DNA of 64,000 nucleotides from Phycisphaerales bacterium UBA7800. Its GTDB lineage: Bacteria; Planctomycetota; Phycisphaerae; Phycisphaerales; Phycisphaeraceae. The stretch is taken from the NCBI GenBank assembly GCA_002480565.1, contig DLCK01000082.1, forward strand, positions 1 to 64,000. Reading direction: 5' to 3'. The notes beneath the pieces were generated by a model. The model did no database searches, had not been told where the DNA came from, and worked only from the letters and a program-made list of their open reading frames with translations. A program made the position numbers and the translations under genes. Shown here piece after piece: positions 9,947 to 18,479 of the stretch (position 1 is the stretch's first letter; every line of letters starts with the position of its first letter).

Positions 9947-12900
9947 TCACTGTTTCTTTTTCAGCATTCGGAACTGTAAACTGTTTAACGTTGTAGATTG
10001 AGCCATCGTCTGACCATCAAGCAAATCAACGGCTCCATTCCATGACGTTGGTAATGTAATTTGTGCTGGTTCATGCCCCATATTCATTACGTACAAATAG
10101 TTTTCCCCGTTTGGATCAACTGCAAATCGCCATTCCACTGTGGGAAAATCTTTGCCGTTCTCAACTTGTATGCTCTCAGATGGCAACACGCCGGATTCTT
10201 TGAGCATTGGAACTAAAATTGCGCGTGCCTGATCACTGTCAATAAAACCATCTAACCGACCCACCGTTGGTAGATTTGCAATGGGTGCCAACGGTTCACC
10301 TTGTGGCGAATAAAGCAAACTGTCACCCACGAGAACAACTTTACCACCAGCACGTGCAAAATCCTCAATGGCATCACGTGTACTTCGTTCTACATGCGAG
10401 CAATTGGGAACAATGAGCATCTTCTTGGTCTTAAGCAAACCTTGTGCAATTTTCTGCTCGGTGAGATAGCCTACCTGCATCCCTTCAAAATACATACCTT
10501 CATATACATTATCAGTCTGTACTGTTTGCGAGAGAACTACACTACTATCGAGCCGGCGTGTATGTGGCGAACTTGCGTTTGAATAAAGAATCACAACGTC
10601 ATCTGGACGGTCATGAAATGCAGCAATAGGTGTAGCGACACGTTGCAAATCAAGCGATGCCTGTCCGCTTCCCAAGAGCACTCCCGCATCAAGCAACAAC
10701 GCACAATCCACGCGTCCATTGCGAGTCCAGACCCACGAACTGGAGTAGCTTAGACCATGCACATAGGATTGGAAGTAAATAGCGCGTGACCAGTTTGGCG
10801 GGTATATCTTGCGGCGATTAGCAAAATGAAATTCGCCATCAGATAGCGGACGATCGCCCGCAATACTGCGCATCAGATCATAGTATCCGGCCAACCAATT
10901 GATGGTGGATATCGCATAACGATCCGAATAATACGCGCCGGAAGTATCGCAACCTACAAGATCGTACGATGCCACATCCAGTTCTGGATCCAAGGCGGTT
11001 CCATAGTAGGCTGCGGGCTCACGAAACGTCCAGACATAGGGATAACCATGCACGATCGCATTGTCGTCAATTTTACGAATCTCCTGGGCGGCGCGTGTGA
11101 GTTCATTGGCAATCATGATCTGCCGCAAACGTACCCAGTCATAACATTTCGCGGGATTCTCCGGCTGTGATTCTTCAAACGGAACCACATCGAAGCTTGC
11201 ATGCGATGTCTTATAGAGACTGTTGAGTTTCTCGACACTGCCATACTGCGATGCCAGATAGTCCATCCATAGTTGTTTATGATATTTGGGATCATAGGTC
11301 ACTGGCGAACGTTGCTTTTCGACTTCAACGGTATAGTCCCAGGCTTTGTCTTTACTGATACGTGGAATTTCACGAGCAGCAAACTGATCATATATTTTAT
11401 GGAACTCGCCAAGTGTCAATTCACCACGACGCGAAGCACCTCTCCAAACCTGATCAGGACACATCATGGAGATGCCGACTGCCATTTTATTTTGCTTGCC
11501 AACTTCGAAAATATGTCGTGCTGCCCAGTACGGTTTGTCTTTGGTAAAGAGCTGTCCGTTCTTGTCGAAATGATGCTGACCCATCCAGCCAAACTTAACA
11601 TAGTTATAGCCGACATCACTGATGTTCTGAATATCCTTATTTACCTGCCAGAGCCAACTCATTGGGCCCACGAGCATGACGGGTTTATCGTCAATGACCA
11701 GATGTTTGCCCTTGAGAGTAGTCTTACTGTAATCCAATTCTGGCACCCGCAGGAAGTCCGGCGTACCCGCATCCGTTGCCAACCAATCCTGTAGCTGCTT
11801 AATTGAACCCGCCAATGCGTTGTCGATAGTGTGAGCGTTATGCAGAGCGACTTCGAAGTTCATCAGTTTGATATCTTCGACAATATACGGTTCATAAACA
11901 CGTGCGGTTGTCAGCGTAGCCAATGGATAGCGTGTTTGTATACCTTGTGTCTTAGCCTGTTTGATGAGTTGGTCGAGTTGTTTGGATTGGTTTGCTATTT
12001 TGGCAATCAAACCATCAAGTTGTTCGACATTGCTACGTATAAACGAGTGCTTGATAAGCGTTTTACGTTTGGCATTTTCAATAGCGACATTATATTCGGC
12101 TGGCTTGAGCGTTTGGGTATCAATTACGCCTTGATATGAAGTCTGTTGTTTGTCAGTTGGTTTTATTTCATTACGACTGACTGTTTTGCCATCCATATCT
12201 TTTAAGTGAACGAATAATGGACCGTCAATTTTTGAAGTATTCGTAGACATTACAGAGAGATTTAACCCATCGGCGCCGACGAGTTTATTGGCACTAATGA
12301 GCAACTTCCCCCCCTGAGCACTGGGTGTGGCGCGGGAAAACGTGACCGTACCGAATTTCGAGGGACTTTTTCCGTCAGCAATGCCACTGGTCCATTGCAG
12401 CGTCTTGTGTTGATCAGCATCCTGATCCTGAAGCACGATACAGAACCCGATCTTGTGCCCTTCTGCCGGATCACGCAGCGGCGTAAGCATGGAATACTCA
12501 ATAGCCGCCTCATAAATCACCCCACCTTGCGGGTGAGGACTGACAGCGAGTGTCGCATGTTCAGCAATCCCTTTGGGCCAACCCTTTGCAGCATGCCAAC
12601 GATAAACGACAGGTTGTTTGTCTACAACACCAAAGCCATATTCATAGTTATCTTCACCGAAATTGCGTCCACCATCATTACTCAGATCAACCGCCCATTG
12701 TAGAGAGTCCATCTGATACATCGTCCAGGCACGACTGCGTATTGTGTCCTGGGTGACTTGATTGTCGATGACTTCGACGGACATATAGAGAAACTGCTTG
12801 TCCCATGTCATACGTACTTTGGCATGCGAATCGGCAGGGCCGGACCATGTCCCGCTTGCGACCTGCCCTTGCTTGCCAAGCAACAGGATGGGCACGTTTG

Positions 12901-13033
12901 GCCAATCTGACAGATCGCCATCAATGGTCAGTTTCCGCTGGGCGTCGAGTTGATAGCAGGTATAATTTGGCTTAGCAAACGCTACCTGAGTCAATATTAA
13001 ACACAATAAAATAGCCAGACGATAAATCGGCAT
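9947..13033 (-). CDS. Secreted GH42-like enzyme with N-terminal CBM9/DOMON-like domain
   Basis: ATG at 13033 (GAGAG about 9 nt upstream) chosen over an in-frame TTG at 13060: it gives 1028 residues and a tight signal peptide ending QVAFA. Residues ~25-220 form a CBM9/DOMON-like domain (LTIDGDLSDWPNVP, then DKQFLYMSVEVID). A helical spacer (LIKQAKTQ region) precedes a GH-A barrel. The nucleophile candidate is E734 (LSDGEFHFAN). At the acid/base position the usual N-E pair of GH42-like enzymes is replaced by V-E (E572, in EVEKQ), an oddity to check. A GATase-like domain (GLLKTKKMLIVPNCSHVE) and a final sandwich follow. It sits 65 nt after one pseudopilin and 74 nt before another. Paralogous in layout to the neighbour at 5364. 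Confidence 0.83.
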   Translation of the reverse strand: MPIYRLAILLCLILTQVAFAKPNYTCYQLDAQRKLTIDGDLSDWPNVPILLLGKQGQVASGTWSGPADSHAKVRMTWDKQFLYMSVEVIDNQVTQDTIRSRAWTMYQMDSLQWAVDLSNDGGRNFGEDNYEYGFGVVDKQPVVYRWHAAKGWPKGIAEHATLAVSPHPQGGVIYEAAIEYSMLTPLRDPAEGHKIGFCIVLQDQDADQHKTLQWTSGIADGKSPSKFGTVTFSRATPSAQGGKLLISANKLVGADGLNLSVMSTNTSKIDGPLFVHLKDMDGKTVSRNEIKPTDKQQTSYQGVIDTQTLKPAEYNVAIENAKRKTLIKHSFIRSNVEQLDGLIAKIANQSKQLDQLIKQAKTQGIQTRYPLATLTTARVYEPYIVEDIKLMNFEVALHNAHTIDNALAGSIKQLQDWLATDAGTPDFLRVPELDYSKTTLKGKHLVIDDKPVMLVGPMSWLWQVNKDIQNISDVGYNYVKFGWMGQHHFDKNGQLFTKDKPYWAARHIFEVGKQNKMAVGISMMCPDQVWRGASRRGELTLGEFHKIYDQFAAREIPRISKDKAWDYTVEVEKQRSPVTYDPKYHKQLWMDYLASQYGSVEKLNSLYKTSHASFDVVPFEESQPENPAKCYDWVRLRQIMIANELTRAAQEIRKIDDNAIVHGYPYVWTFREPAAYYGTALDPELDVASYDLVGCDTSGAYYSDRYAISTINWLAGYYDLMRSIAGDRPLSDGEFHFANRRKIYPPNWSRAIYFQSYVHGLSYSSSWVWTRNGRVDCALLLDAGVLLGSGQASLDLQRVATPIAAFHDRPDDVVILYSNASSPHTRRLDSSVVLSQTVQTDNVYEGMYFEGMQVGYLTEQKIAQGLLKTKKMLIVPNCSHVERSTRDAIEDFARAGGKVVLVGDSLLYSPQGEPLAPIANLPTVGRLDGFIDSDQARAILVPMLKESGVLPSESIQVENGKDFPTVEWRFAVDPNGENYLYVMNMGHEPAQITLPTSWNGAVDLLDGQTMAQSTTLNSLQFRMLKKKQ

Positions 13034-13098
13034 AACAAAGTCTCTCAAAATGTTAAACAAAAAAAGTAATTACCCGGAGGGCTCGTTATCTACAGAAA

Positions 13099-13851
13099 TC
13101 AATACCCATCATCAATAATAGGATCAAAGTAATAAGCATTGGCTGTGATCTCATCTTCGTCATAGGGCGTACGGCGAACATGACCATCCAGATACACTTC
13201 GTTAAATGTCTGGCCCGGATGGCGCAGACTTGTATAGGAAACCATTTGAGTTGTATTGCCAATGGTGCGTGCGACTTTACCATCCATGAACGCAAATGTA
13301 TTGGACGGCTTCTGGACATGATCCATACTGATGTAACGATTCCCCGCAGGCATATTGCCATTGTGCCCAGGACCTAACTTAGAGTTATAGGCATAGGTTC
13401 CGACACCTTGTGCAGGCGTGCCGTACCACCACTGTTCGGATTCATGCGCTGAGGGACAGTGAAGAGCCTGTGCCTGTCGACCGATACTCGTATCCCAAAT
13501 CCCGGGAATACTTTTATATCCTCCACCACCTGCAAGCTGCGGGTAGATGAGATTAAACCAATGGTTACGACGTGGCGATGTATCTGCCCCATTGGCGTTG
13601 GGGAGTCTGTGATATTTACCGTCATCATCGGCATAGAGTGCTGTGGCCAGATGTATTTGCTTGAGATTGTTGGCACAGAGTGTTGCCTGTGCAGCTTTAC
13701 GTGCCGTCGCCAGTGCGGGTAATAAGATGGAAATCAGCAACGAAATAATGCTGATGACCACCAACAACTCGATGAGTGTAAAAGCGAAGTGACGAAGGTT
13801 GTTGGTTGACCCCACGTTTGATCTTGACTGCTGTTTGTTCTTACCGGTCAT
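13099..13851 (-). CDS. Prepilin-like protein (H-x10-DG type)
   Basis: Start taken at the ATG at 13851 because GGAAAGG lies 7 nt upstream; a longer frame opening at 13938 would overlap lacI. The 250-residue product has a basic leader, A23|FTLIELLVVISIISLLISILLPAL with Glu at +5, and a C-terminal H-x10-DG motif (LRHPGQTFNEVYLDGHVR). The -1 residue is Ala. First gene after lacI (gap 55 nt) and immediately before a giant GH (gap 65 nt). Same family as the products at 3522 and 9096, but the bodies differ, so they are not recent duplicates. Confidence 0.88.
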   Translation of the reverse strand: MTGKNKQQSRSNVGSTNNLRHFAFTLIELLVVISIISLLISILLPALATARKAAQATLCANNLKQIHLATALYADDDGKYHRLPNANGADTSPRRNHWFNLIYPQLAGGGGYKSIPGIWDTSIGRQAQALHCPSAHESEQWWYGTPAQGVGTYAYNSKLGPGHNGNMPAGNRYISMDHVQKPSNTFAFMDGKVARTIGNTTQMVSYTSLRHPGQTFNEVYLDGHVRRTPYDEDEITANAYYFDPIIDDGY

Positions 13852-13906
13852 GAGTCGACCTTTCCAAAATAAGCCATGTCTCTCTATCAATACCAATTGA
13901 ACGCTA

Positions 13907-14899
13907 TCATCCAATCGCCATGGTGGATTGCCGGACAATTAAAGTTGGCGGAAAAGCCAGCACGGGCAAATCGTCTCGCCCTTCAATACGTGCCATCAGT
14001 GCATCGACGGTACGTTGAGCAATTTCATCCAATGCTTGTTGCAAAGTTGTCATGGGTGGATCCCCTGCCTGGGAAAGCAGCGTGTTGTCCACGCCGACAA
14101 TTGAGCAGTCCTGTGGAATACGTTTGCCATGAGCGCGCAGGCCGCGCATCAAGCCGATTGCCATTAAGTCATTGCCGCAGACCATTCCGGTCAAGCCGCG
14201 TTTGATCACTTCAGGTGCGACACGTTCGCCAGACTCCATAGACCAATCCCCGTAGACCACCGGCTCATAGGGTGTTTGCTGAGCCATGCTCAAGCAGCAG
14301 GACAGAAAGCCGTTGAGTCGTGACAACGCTCCCATATCGCTATCAGGCCCCGCAAGATGACCAATCCGTCGATGCCCCAGTTCCACAAGATGTTCAAATG
14401 CCATACGCATTCCTGCGGGATGGTCCATCACGGCGGGTGATTTACCATCAAGCCGATTGTAGGTGATCACTGGCACGGTACTGCATTGACTTTCCAACCA
14501 TTCCTGACTGATGACCGGATCAAGATTGATAATCCCGTCGACCATACCAGCACCGAATCCCTGGAGGTATTCCTTGGCACGATCCGTGCTTCTTTCTGTC
14601 AGCCCGAGCATCAGCCGATTACCCGTTTGGAGCAATGCCCGTTCGATCGCTTCAACAGTCTGACCGGATGCGGGGTTTGAGAGTTCAGGAAACAGCACAC
14701 CAATTTGGTGTGTCCGACCACTGCGCATGGCACGAGCCGCGAGGTTGGGTTGATAGCCCAACTCCTGAGCAATTGCCAAGACGCGCTGAACCTGCCGCTG
14801 GCTCGACGGACGATTAGCCTTGCGTTGACCATTGAGGATGCGTGACACCGAAGATTCGGAGACACCTGCATGCCTGGCTACGTCGGAGAGTGTTGCCAT
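13907..14899 (-). CDS. LacI-family transcriptional repressor
   Basis: A 330-residue protein from the ATG at 14899. N-terminal LacI headpiece MATLSDVARHAGVSESSVSR, then ILNGQRKAN and the hinge LGYQPNLAARAMRSG. The rest is a periplasmic-binding-protein-like sensor (IGVLFPELSNPASG, VCGNDLMAIGLMRG, SIVGVDNTLL), as in LacI/GalR proteins that bind sugars. It heads a minus-strand run of pseudopilin and GH genes and is divergent from a GH38 alpha-mannosidase, so it probably represses both sides until a breakdown sugar appears. A palindromic candidate operator overlaps its own predicted transcription start. The inducer is unknown; a mannoside or galactoside would fit the neighbours. Confidence 0.95.
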   Translation of the reverse strand: MATLSDVARHAGVSESSVSRILNGQRKANRPSSQRQVQRVLAIAQELGYQPNLAARAMRSGRTHQIGVLFPELSNPASGQTVEAIERALLQTGNRLMLGLTERSTDRAKEYLQGFGAGMVDGIINLDPVISQEWLESQCSTVPVITYNRLDGKSPAVMDHPAGMRMAFEHLVELGHRRIGHLAGPDSDMGALSRLNGFLSCCLSMAQQTPYEPVVYGDWSMESGERVAPEVIKRGLTGMVCGNDLMAIGLMRGLRAHGKRIPQDCSIVGVDNTLLSQAGDPPMTTLQQALDEIAQRTVDALMARIEGRDDLPVLAFPPTLIVRQSTMAIG

Positions 14900-14923
14900 A
14901 TCGAAAGACCATTTCAAGAAAAT

Positions 14924-14966
14924 GCAAACGTATGCTAAATCTTATCCGCCTTTTTATGGAGTTCAA
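14924..14966 (-). promoter_or_regulatory. lacI promoter with overlapping LacI-type operator
   Basis: Reading toward lacI: -35 TTGAAC (14966-14961), 16-bp spacer, -10 TAAGAT (14944-14939). The predicted start, about 14932, falls inside GCAAACGTATGC (14924-14935), a CG-centred palindrome with 10 of 12 symmetric positions, the usual form of a LacI/GalR operator. A repressor there would block its own transcription. A weaker related sequence (ACGTTTTTGC) lies near the -35 box. The remaining AT-rich DNA up to 15229 must hold the alpha-mannosidase promoter, but I could not place it with confidence. Confidence 0.55.
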
Positions 14967-15229
14967 CGTTTTTGCGAAAATTTTTATAAACAACTTGAAA
15001 ATTTGATATTAAGAAATACTTCCATCTTCTTCTAATCAGACTTTATATATTTTTAGCAATTGATTGCCAAATCAACTTGCTCAATCTTGCCAAAACATTG
15101 CAACTCATAAAACCAACTCACATAAGACACAGATATCGCCTGCAGAATCACAGGCATTTGAACTTTTGGTTATCATGGTCGGCTTGGTACTCGCAAGACA
15201 ATTTATGTATCTCAACCGGATTGGTAAAC

Positions 15230-18200
15230 ATGCTCCAACGTACCCCTTTTTTACAATTTCTGGCTCCACGAATCGGTCGCGTCCAGCAGGATCTCAATGA
15301 TCTGATCTGGCAATTGGATGCAACTCCTTTGCCAGTGACACAGTCGCCAGCGATACATGATCATCTGCCCATTGCCGAAGCCGATACGTTGACTTACAGT
15401 CCAATTACAAAATATCCCCATCACTGGGGCAAGATGTTTGAGCAGTGTTTCTGGCAACTGGATCTCTCAGCAGTCGACACCACGGGTAAGTATCTCTTCT
15501 GGGCCGACCAAGGTGAAGCCACTGCGTATGACGGACAAATGCCTCTGTTTGGTTTTGACCCAGGACACAAATACCAACCGATCCCTAAGGGCATCAAGCA
15601 GTTGACCCTCGAGTCGATCTGCGCCCGAACCGGCATATGGGTCACCAATGAGAAGCAAGGCATCACCGCCGAAGGTTCACGTTTTGAAGGTGCATTTTTA
15701 GCAACCCGAAATGAAACGGCATGGGCGATGTCGCATGATCTTAAAGTCCTGCTGGACTTGGCTGTCATGCTCATTGAACGCGACACTGATGCGGACAGTC
15801 CACTGGGACGTGGCGGGTATCGCAAACCGTTTGATCATGCGGATCCACTTGCCAAGAAAATCATCGTCCAACTCGACAAAGCATGCGAAGCATTTGAACG
15901 CGGGAACCTCCAGGAAGCAGCAAGCATCACCAACTATCTGATGACCGACTTGCGTGGCAAAGGTGACGACACCGTCAAGCTCATCCTTACGGGTCATGCA
16001 CATATTGATCTGGTCTGGCTATGGCCGGAAAATGCAGGCGACTTCAAAGCAACGCATAGCTTTGCCAATGCATTGAATCTGATGGATCGGTATCCGGAAT
16101 TTATTTTTGGATACTCACAACCTGCCAGCTATGACGCGATGGACAAACGATCTCCCAAGCTCATGGAAGCGATCACCGAAAAGGTCAAGGCAGGCAAGTT
16201 TGAACATGCGGGTGCAACCTATGTCGAATCCGATACGCAACTGCCCTGCGGCGAGAACCTGCTTCGCGCCTTTGAAGTCGGCCAGGACGATTTGATGCAA
16301 CGCTTTGGAACTGACACCTCGATCCTTTGGATTCCCGATGTCTTTGGTTACTCAGCCTGCATTCCCCAACTCATGGCAGGCTTTGGTGTCAAATATTTTT
16401 ACACCACCAAACAACACTGGTCCTCAGGCACGCAGTTCCCCTACTCAAGCTTCCGCTGGGTTGGACACGATGGCACGGAAGTGCTCACCCATGTGTCGTG
16501 GCGACATTACAACATGGCTGCCCTTCCCGAAGAAGCACGGTACTATGCCAATCAACATCGCCAGGCAGGTGTCCATGACGAAGCACTCATGCCCACCGGT
16601 TACGGTGATGGCGGCGGGGGCACAAGTGCTGAAATGCTCGAGCGCGCAAGACGCATGGCAGACCTGGCAGGATACCCGCAAATGAAGTGGGGACGCGTCG
16701 ATCAATTCTTTGATCGCATGGCAGAGAAACGTGATGAACTGCCTCAATGGCGAGGCGAAATTTATCTGGAATTCCACCGTGGTGTACAAACATCCGAAGG
16801 CCATCTCAAGCATCAATTCCGACGCGCCGAGCGTGCCCTGCAAACTTGGGAAGCCGCACATGCGGTCCTTGGGAAAGGCAGCATCGACCTTCATTCATGG
16901 AAGCGATTGATCTTCGCGCAATTCCATGACTACATCCCCGGCTCATCCATCCCGCGCGTCTATGAGGAAACGGTTCCGGAGTTAAAAGCCATTGCAGATG
17001 ACGCATTAAACGCGACCAGTCAAGCTCTGGGCAATGACGGCGACCGTTGTCTTTTCAATCCTTTGCCAATGAACACAACAGCAAAGGTCTGCAACGAAAT
17101 CGTCGAACTCCCTGCCCTTTCAGGTATCAAACTCAGCGATGCCAAACGTGTTGATGGCAAAGTTTTCGTAGAGGACACAAAGCTCCAAAGCCAACGTGTC
17201 TCTACAACAATCAACAGTCGCGGCGAAGTCACTGAACTGGTCATCGACGGCAATGCCATTGACATGAATCGACCACTGGGCGAGGTGTGGAGCTTTAACG
17301 ATATCCCCAACATTTATGATGCATGGGAGCTTGAACGACACACCTTCAGCACAGGCACACATCTGACTGATGATGCGCAAATCAAGTTTGAAGGTGATGG
17401 CAGCGCTTCAGCATCCATCAGCTTTACGCGCAACTTTGCCAAGGCTTCAAGCATCACCGTGCGATACAGACTTGATGCGAATTCACCTGTGCTGCGTGTG
17501 GAAACGGACATTGATCTGCAGGATAAACAGGCACTGGTCAAGCTCGTGTTTCCTACTGATTATCAAGGCAAAAACGCGATCTACGGAGCACCCTTTGGTG
17601 CGACACTTCGACCGCAACATCCTGGTCCCATTGCTACCGAGTCCATGTTCGAAGTGCCCGGTTCACGCTGGGCTGTGGTCTGTGATGACTCGCAACGCGA
17701 CGGCATGATGCTCATGACTGAATCACGATACGGCTTTGGCTGTTTGTCTGGCATGATGCATGTCTCACTGGTCCGCAGCCCGAAAGTCACCCCGACTCGT
17801 GGCGATGCAGACACTACCAGCTTCGGCATCAACAAGTCCATGGAAGTCTCCAACCTGGGTAAGCATCATGTTGAGTTGGCGATCGGTTACTTCAATGCTG
17901 ATGCACCACGCGAGTTAAATCCAGCAGCACTTGCTGAATCACTCTTCCGTGAAACGGTCGCTTATGAAGGCAAGCCGGTCACATCACCGCTACAGGCACT
18001 TGAAGGTGGTAACAGCTTGATCCCAACGTGGATCAAGCCCATGGCAGATGGTTCAATGCTGCTGCGTCTGAATGAAACACTCGGCCAACGCGGGACAATG
18101 CAAATCAAACTTGCTGAAGGTTACAAAGCCTCCATCACCGACCTGCGCGGCGAACCCACCGGTGAAGCGTCCAGTGAACTGAACGTCGCTTATCGACCTT

Positions 18201-18232
18201 ACATGTTGACAACCGTGCGCATCAGTCAATAA
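15230..18232 (+). CDS. Alpha-mannosidase, glycoside hydrolase family 38
   Basis: ATG at 15230 chosen because residues coded further upstream (from 15077) look like translated leader; it gives 1000 residues, usual for bacterial GH38. No signal peptide: cytoplasmic. The metal-binding motif GHAHIDLVWLWP (H258, D260) and the nucleophile motif IPDVFGY (D370) are intact, as in class II alpha-mannosidases that bind Zn or similar metals. The C-terminal half has the GH38 middle helical domain (FHRGVQTSEGHLKHQFRRAE) and the long beta-sandwich (RYRLDANSPVLRVETDIDL). Likely trims terminal alpha-mannose from imported oligosaccharides. Divergent from lacI and followed by a strong terminator. Confidence 0.95.
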   Translation: MLQRTPFLQFLAPRIGRVQQDLNDLIWQLDATPLPVTQSPAIHDHLPIAEADTLTYSPITKYPHHWGKMFEQCFWQLDLSAVDTTGKYLFWADQGEATAYDGQMPLFGFDPGHKYQPIPKGIKQLTLESICARTGIWVTNEKQGITAEGSRFEGAFLATRNETAWAMSHDLKVLLDLAVMLIERDTDADSPLGRGGYRKPFDHADPLAKKIIVQLDKACEAFERGNLQEAASITNYLMTDLRGKGDDTVKLILTGHAHIDLVWLWPENAGDFKATHSFANALNLMDRYPEFIFGYSQPASYDAMDKRSPKLMEAITEKVKAGKFEHAGATYVESDTQLPCGENLLRAFEVGQDDLMQRFGTDTSILWIPDVFGYSACIPQLMAGFGVKYFYTTKQHWSSGTQFPYSSFRWVGHDGTEVLTHVSWRHYNMAALPEEARYYANQHRQAGVHDEALMPTGYGDGGGGTSAEMLERARRMADLAGYPQMKWGRVDQFFDRMAEKRDELPQWRGEIYLEFHRGVQTSEGHLKHQFRRAERALQTWEAAHAVLGKGSIDLHSWKRLIFAQFHDYIPGSSIPRVYEETVPELKAIADDALNATSQALGNDGDRCLFNPLPMNTTAKVCNEIVELPALSGIKLSDAKRVDGKVFVEDTKLQSQRVSTTINSRGEVTELVIDGNAIDMNRPLGEVWSFNDIPNIYDAWELERHTFSTGTHLTDDAQIKFEGDGSASASISFTRNFAKASSITVRYRLDANSPVLRVETDIDLQDKQALVKLVFPTDYQGKNAIYGAPFGATLRPQHPGPIATESMFEVPGSRWAVVCDDSQRDGMMLMTESRYGFGCLSGMMHVSLVRSPKVTPTRGDADTTSFGINKSMEVSNLGKHHVELAIGYFNADAPRELNPAALAESLFRETVAYEGKPVTSPLQALEGGNSLIPTWIKPMADGSMLLRLNETLGQRGTMQIKLAEGYKASITDLRGEPTGEASSELNVAYRPYMLTTVRISQ

Positions 18233-18276
18233 ACCCAACGCATGACGATGGAAACATTGCAGTTATTTCAAGAACT

Positions 18277-18314
18277 AAAAAAACCGTGACGTTTAACCGT
18301 CACGGTTTTTTTTG
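18277..18314 (+). terminator. Rho-independent terminator after the alpha-mannosidase gene
   Basis: Perfect 9-bp stem ACCGTGACG (18283-18291) / CGTCACGGT (18298-18306), loop of 6 nt, followed by a run of eight T. Preceding A-run makes it potentially active on the minus strand too. Confidence 0.92.
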
Positions 18315-18330
18315 ATGCGTATTGGACGTG

Positions 18331-18479
18331 TGATACTAATCCCGCTTACAACTCGTGCGTTGAAGCTCATTGAGCACCGGATGTCAATCCGGTGCAAGTG
18401 CCTTGATCAACAGTCTGACCTGCACCGCATTGACATGCGGTGCTCAATTAAGCACGAGGTTTTAACGTGATTGGTATGA
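18331..18479. repeat. 149-bp palindromic element with a hairpin in each arm
   Basis: Whole element is an imperfect palindrome centred on TTGATCAA (18403-18410): TGATACTAAT at 18331 matches ATTGGTATGA ending 18479, and both arms share CTCGTGC and TTGAGCACCG. Inside each arm is a perfect 22-nt hairpin: GCACCGGAT-gtca-ATCCGGTGC (18374-18395) and GCACCGCAT-tgac-ATGCGGTGC (18422-18443). Folded, it would form a cross. It fills the convergent space right up to the stop codon of the next gene. It looks like a non-coding mobile or REP-type element; no transposase is nearby. Confidence 0.8.

Noticed and set aside
15077..15229. Longer N-terminus for the alpha-mannosidase
   Set aside because: The added residues have no homolog-like character, and GH38 proteins normally start near the ATG at 15230.
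18374..18443. Possible tRNA or riboswitch from the two hairpins
   Set aside because: No acceptor stem or CCA, no T-loop pattern; the symmetry fits a palindromic element better.
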